Shown here in pieces: positions 38,558 to 41,989 of a stretch of DNA of 41,989 nt. The stretch comes from an uncultured Prevotellaceae bacterium. Its GTDB lineage: Bacteria; Bacteroidota; Bacteroidia; Bacteroidales; Bacteroidaceae. The notes beneath the pieces were generated by a model that saw only the letters and a list, made by a program, of their open reading frames with translations, was not told the origin of the DNA and searched no databases. Location: the NCBI GenBank assembly GCA_902767045.1, contig CACXFT010000083.1, forward strand, positions 1 to 41,989. Direction: 5' to 3'. Position numbers and translations under genes: made by a program. The first letter of the stretch is position 1; each line of letters begins with the position of its first letter.

Positions 38558-41350
38558 GATTTTGCGGCCACCCACAATATAGAGTCCGCGCTGCGGATTC
38601 TCCACGCGGCGACCCTGTAGGTCGAACATCTGCTTATCATTTATCATTTCTGATTGATCATTTAGGTGCTTTGCACCGCTGATGCCCGTGAGCTCGTCGT
38701 CGTTCCACTTGATAGAGAAGCCACGAGAACCTGCTGTAGTAACAACACTTGCGGGCAAATAGGCACGGTTGGCAGACAAAGTATATTTGCCTGACTCTGC
38801 CACTGTCTCTATAGCGGAATGATAGAAGCCTAATGCTCCACCAAGCATGCCGAGGAAATAATCAGTTGTGCAATCATTATCTTCACTATCCTTTGCATTA
38901 AGAGCAAAGTCGGTGTTGACATAGACACCCGACAAAGCTGATGTTCCACTGATGGCACTGAAGGCATCACTGGTGTTAATGGTCAGCGTAGCCGATGTAG
39001 CACTGGTGCTGGATCCTTTCAGGATGACTGGTGTGCCAGCGGGAATCTTGTTGTCAGCAAGAGCCGTGGGACGGACATAGCCTTCATACACATTAGTTGT
39101 CACAACAGCATTGGCGGTTACGTCGCTTCCGCTGACGGTGGCGTCAAACGGCAGGTAAGTCGTTGCGTAGGTGTTGTCGCCAATGGCAGTGAGGGGCAAA
39201 GTAATAGAAGTGGGTGCATCCTCGACAATCCAATATGATTGGGGGTCAGTGCTTATACCACGTGCAGGAAAGTTGATGACATTGCTGCCAGAAGCAGCCA
39301 GATAGCCATAAGCACCATTGTTTTTGCCATCATAGAAGGCTACTTTGTTTGCTGTTCCTATGACAGGTGTGTATGCCAAAGCAGATGCGCTTCTAACAAC
39401 ATTTTCCTGAGAACCAGCCGTGTGTATATACATTCCCTGAGACTCAATGTAGTACGTTCCGTCGTTGTTCTTGGTCAGGCGTACAATGGAAGAGGGTGCA
39501 TCGTCGGTCGCACTTAATCCGACTGAAGCTGTAGTATTTAAGTATGTGCCCGTATTATTGTTCTTCAACAGATAGTAGCCCGTTGCAGGATAAACGATGT
39601 TGTCTGTGTTGGTGACAATAGCATATAGGGCATCATAGGTGTCTTTGTCACAAGTTTCCTTTGCCGCAGTCCATGTGCTGGAATTTGCCGTATAGACATC
39701 ATCTTTCAGTGAGAAATATTCGCCATGAGTGTCAAAGTATGGTGAAATGTATGTTGCTACATCAGTGGCGTATTCCAACGAATAGGTCTCAACCGTAAAT
39801 GTTGAACCGTTATCGGTAGCACCGTAAGAACTATTCCAATATGCAATGTTACCCCCTGATGCGTTCATGTAGTTGTTGGCACCGCTATGAACAGTAAAAT
39901 ATTCAATATCTTTATTCGAATTTCGGGCTACAATCCATGAGGTTTCTGTCGAAGTCATTTTGGGGTTCGACCCTGTGTTCTGCATATATTTTCCGTCACC
40001 GGCTGCCTTATTGATAATCTTCGTTCCGTAAGGTGTACCAATGAATGCCCACAAACCATTGTCTGTTGTTGGCTTCGTTGTTGAAATGGGGCATGCCGTG
40101 TCGTCAGCCGTATAAGAGGCATAGTTACCATTCAGTTTCCAATAATACCAGGTGGCATTTTCATAATCTGTAGAGTATTCAAACGGAAAACCGTCTTTTA
40201 GTGTGGCATTGTAGTTAACAACATTATTCACAGAGGAAACGGTAGAAACATCTGGGTCTCCGTAGTCGCAATAATTGTTTTGCAGACTTGCAGGCAATGA
40301 GGCTGCGGTTCCAGACAATTGATTCACAGACCCTGTTGCCACAGTGTTACCACCCATCTTGACGTTATATGTAATGGAAATCGGAGATTCTAACTGCCAT
40401 ACATAATGCTTTTCATCAAGGGTGACAGCATAGTCAGCTTCAGGTATTCCATCGCTGACTCCACCATTAGTTCCGTCGGTATTGACTGTCCAACATGCAT
40501 TAGGCTGCCAGTCTCCACCAGGTTCTGCATTGGTGGCTCTAACAGCGTATTTCCCATCCTTCAAATAGAACACTTGGGCATCCCAGTCTTGACGGGTGCT
40601 ACTATTACTTCTATGGATATTTGCGTCTCTTGTAGCCATATTTGGGTTTGAAAATGCGACACCGTTGCATTTAACAAACCAGGCGTATCCAGCAAGAGTG
40701 TATTGAGTTGAAGTTGTTGCGGTAAAAGTGAATGCACCCGCACTTGATTCCGAGTCTGTCAAGGTACCTGAAGATGTCAAATAGTATTTCGTGCTTCCCT
40801 CTTCGCTTCCGTTGTTATAGGTGTATATTCTATAAGTATAGCCTGAAGTGATGGCAGCCTTTGCAGCTATAAGTTCAGGATCAATCTGTTCTACCTCTAT
40901 TGTAAAAGAAGCTATTTTAATTCCTTTATTTGGTGTACTTTGGTTGAAACTTGTGCTTGTAACTTTCAATCCCGACACTGTAAGAGTATTTTCAACGCCA
41001 GCTTCAAATGTTGTTGCACTGCCACCAGCGGCAGGTGTTAAGGTCTGGTTTCCCTCATTTGATGTACCTTTTAGTGTATATCCTGTGATGTAATATCCGG
41101 TGGCAACACTGATTGTGTAAGTACATTCAGAAGCACCAGAATATATTGCGCCATCTGAAACTTGAATATTATTCGCACCAACACTAATAGTTACTTTGGG
41201 GCTTGCTGTAGATTCCCACCTACTTGCCCACAAACCATTACCAGAAACAGCAGTATATGTGCCCGTCGATGTGCTATAAGTAATGGTTATTGCCCACGTC
41301 CCCATGCAAACGAGCATGAGGAAAGATAGTATTGTAGTAATTCTTTTCAT
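38546..41350 (-). CDS. Large secreted protein with Prevotella-type C-terminal sorting-like tail
   Basis: A 934-residue protein with a signal peptide (MKRITTILSFLMLVCMGTWA) and a Ser/Thr/Asn/Gly-rich, beta-strand-rich body with no cysteine-rich or catalytic motif that I recognise. Residues 60-150 (VSDGAIYSGASECTYTISVA...) look like a beta-sandwich. The last 28 residues (MFDLQGRRVENPQRGLYIVG then GRKIVIK) resemble the type IX secretion (Por) C-terminal sorting domain, so it is probably surface-exposed. Just before it, the linker HLNDQSEMINDKQ is encoded by a copy of the TAAATGA heptamer repeat. The gene is visibly more AT-rich than its neighbours, which could mean recent acquisition. Function unknown. 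It lies 64 bases after the small peptide gene and probably shares its promoter. Confidence 0.8.
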   Translation of the reverse strand: MKRITTILSFLMLVCMGTWAITITYSTSTGTYTAVSGNGLWASRWESTASPKVTISVGANNIQVSDGAIYSGASECTYTISVATGYYITGYTLKGTSNEGNQTLTPAAGGSATTFEAGVENTLTVSGLKVTSTSFNQSTPNKGIKIASFTIEVEQIDPELIAAKAAITSGYTYRIYTYNNGSEEGSTKYYLTSSGTLTDSESSAGAFTFTATTSTQYTLAGYAWFVKCNGVAFSNPNMATRDANIHRSNSSTRQDWDAQVFYLKDGKYAVRATNAEPGGDWQPNACWTVNTDGTNGGVSDGIPEADYAVTLDEKHYVWQLESPISITYNVKMGGNTVATGSVNQLSGTAASLPASLQNNYCDYGDPDVSTVSSVNNVVNYNATLKDGFPFEYSTDYENATWYYWKLNGNYASYTADDTACPISTTKPTTDNGLWAFIGTPYGTKIINKAAGDGKYMQNTGSNPKMTSTETSWIVARNSNKDIEYFTVHSGANNYMNASGGNIAYWNSSYGATDNGSTFTVETYSLEYATDVATYISPYFDTHGEYFSLKDDVYTANSSTWTAAKETCDKDTYDALYAIVTNTDNIVYPATGYYLLKNNNTGTYLNTTASVGLSATDDAPSSIVRLTKNNDGTYYIESQGMYIHTAGSQENVVRSASALAYTPVIGTANKVAFYDGKNNGAYGYLAASGSNVINFPARGISTDPQSYWIVEDAPTSITLPLTAIGDNTYATTYLPFDATVSGSDVTANAVVTTNVYEGYVRPTALADNKIPAGTPVILKGSSTSATSATLTINTSDAFSAISGTSALSGVYVNTDFALNAKDSEDNDCTTDYFLGMLGGALGFYHSAIETVAESGKYTLSANRAYLPASVVTTAGSRGFSIKWNDDELTGISGAKHLNDQSEMINDKQMFDLQGRRVENPQRGLYIVGGRKIVIK
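38631..38677 (-). repeat. Heptamer repeat and hairpin inside the secreted protein gene
   Basis: On the coding strand GGTGC-aaa-GCACC is followed by TAAATGATCAATCAGAAATG and ATAAATGATAAG. This resembles the head-plus-heptamer elements at gene ends, but it is read in an open frame (MINDK) just before the sorting-like tail. Confidence 0.6.
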
Positions 41351-41414
41351 AAATTGTCTGATTTTTTTCTTTTTTTACTTTTTAACCTTTTTAATTTTAT
41401 ACTTTTAGAAAAGG

Positions 41415-41609
41415 TTAGTCATCCCATACTGAGCGGGTCGAAATGGCTCCGCCATCATCATAGTTGTCGTCACCACGAGAGAGACCGATAGCATTTGAAG
41501 AATAAGTCGTTGTTACGGACTGATTATAGACATTAATCGACCCATCCATCAGCTGCAACCCATCCATGGGTGCAACCGCACACAAAGGTTTCAGATAGTT
41601 TTTCTTCAT
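41415..41609 (-). CDS. Small MKKxYxKP-type peptide, unknown function
   Basis: A 64-residue peptide: MKKNYLKPLCAVAPMDGLQL at the start, an Asn/Thr/Ser-rich middle, and the acidic, aromatic end RGDDNYDDGG...SVWDD. I recall many Bacteroidales short proteins that start MKKxYxxPxxxV and end in Asp/Trp-rich tails; none has a known role to my knowledge. There is no clear signal peptide. A full promoter (41707-41737) and a leader hairpin precede it, and the secreted protein gene follows 64 bases later in the same direction. It could be a leader peptide, a peptide precursor, or a partner of the secreted protein. Confidence 0.65.
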   Translation of the reverse strand: MKKNYLKPLCAVAPMDGLQLMDGSINVYNQSVTTTYSSNAIGLSRGDDNYDDGGAISTRSVWDD

Positions 41610-41662
41610 AAAAATTGAATGTTTAAGTTATTAAATATATTAGTTAATGTCGAAAAAGAACA

Positions 41663-41688
41663 GGGGGCTGTAAACACCTATTGCCCCC
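41663..41688 (-). promoter_or_regulatory. Hairpin in the leader of the small peptide gene
   Basis: GGGGGC (41663-41668) pairs with GCCCCC (41683-41688) around a 14-base loop. It lies in the untranslated leader between promoter and ATG and could affect RNA stability or attenuation. Confidence 0.4.
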
Positions 41689-41706
41689 ATATAGTAGTAG
41701 TTGGCA

Positions 41707-41737
41707 CAAAAGTAAAGACTTTTCCGCTAACAGCAAA
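41707..41737 (-). promoter_or_regulatory. Promoter of the small peptide/secreted protein pair
   Basis: On the minus strand TTTG (41737-41734), a 19-base spacer and TACTTTTG (41714-41707). It gives a leader of about 90 bases. Confidence 0.7.
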
Positions 41738-41761
41738 ATAAAAACAGTTAATTTTGTTTAA

Positions 41762-41856
41762 AGACATCATAACCACGAAGACATACCAACAGAATAAAAG
41801 ACATAATAACATACTAACATAACATAAGTCCCATCTTTTATTCTGTTACTATGTCT
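41762..41856. repeat. GACAT repeat units forming an inverted repeat
   Basis: Units of the GACATAATAACATACTAAC family occupy 41762-41822. In addition GACATACCAACAGAATAAAA (from 41779) is matched by an inverse copy ending at about 41856 (TTTTATTCTGTTACTATGTC), with two mismatches, so a stem of about 22 pairs is possible. Confidence 0.7.
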
Positions 41857-41907
41857 AACCTGCATTATTCATCGAATGCCCCCAGCGCATGGTTCCCAGC
41901 GCGTAGT

Positions 41908-41989
41908 CCCCTCCTTTCATAAAGGAGGGGTTAGGGGTGGTTCGTGTAACTTTTCCCAGTGAACAGTGAATAGTTTTGATTACACGAAC
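41908..41989. repeat. Palindromic repeats at the window end
   Basis: CCCCTCCTTT-cat-AAAGGAGGGG (41908-41930) is followed by TTAGGGGTGG, the inverse of the repeat at 2192-2208. GTTCGTGTAA (41940-41949) faces TTACACGAAC (41980-41989) around two GTGAAYA heptamers. No gene was found between 41610 and the end. Confidence 0.65.

Overview
The window looks like a chromosome segment of a Bacteroidales bacterium, most likely from the Prevotella group. The evidence is the repeated Bacteroidetes-type promoter element TAnnTTTG in front of most genes, rare Shine-Dalgarno sites, a secreted protein ending in a Prevotella-style tail (FDLQGRRV...GLYIVGGRKIVIK), a four-helix-bundle 'suffix' protein, a large bacterial alpha-2-macroglobulin, and a parA-parB-DUF5683-mltD-relA/spoT gene order that I recall from Bacteroides. 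No phage, plasmid, CRISPR, rRNA or tRNA gene was recognised.

Layout. Positions 1-540 hold REP-like and palindromic repeats. Positions 541-7877 form the rod-shape and elongasome cluster mreB, a single-domain IMP cyclohydrolase gene, mreC, mreD, mrdA and rodA; mreB is cut off from the rest by about 1 kb of repeats with a possible small RNA. Positions 7911-8084 hold a fragment of a Na/Pi-cotransporter (PhoU-like) gene. surE and lpxB (8235-10554) are followed by a UvrD-type helicase with an embedded DEDDh exonuclease (10648-13338). A minus-strand set runs leftward from 21899: four-helix-bundle protein, alpha-2-macroglobulin, DUF1573 protein, ispH. Then on the plus strand come clpB, an OPT transporter, a two-component system, parA, parB, a DUF5683 protein, a MltD-like lytic transglycosylase, and the (p)ppGpp enzyme. 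A MerR-type regulator diverges from alaS. The right end carries a minus-strand pair: a 64-residue MKKxYxKP-type peptide and a 934-residue secreted protein.

How the genes work together. The left half is mainly envelope construction: MreBCD, PBP2 and RodA build the side wall, LpxB makes lipid A disaccharide, IspH supplies isoprenoid precursors, and alpha-2-macroglobulin is a periplasmic or surface protein. The right half is housekeeping and stress control: ClpB, a response regulator and kinase, chromosome partitioning, the stringent response, and alanyl-tRNA synthetase.

The most unusual feature is the repeat landscape. Several unrelated families of short tandem repeats, most with a 7-base unit, sit exactly at gene ends. 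In several genes (surE, lpxB, ispH, the DUF1573 gene) the last codons and the stop codon lie inside a repeat, and one gene (the helicase) starts inside one. One 7-base array lies inside the alpha-2-macroglobulin reading frame, where a one-unit change would shift the frame. GTAG-tagged REP-like hairpins, a MITE-like element between parA and parB, and a 9-base in-frame repeat in the four-helix-bundle gene add to this picture.
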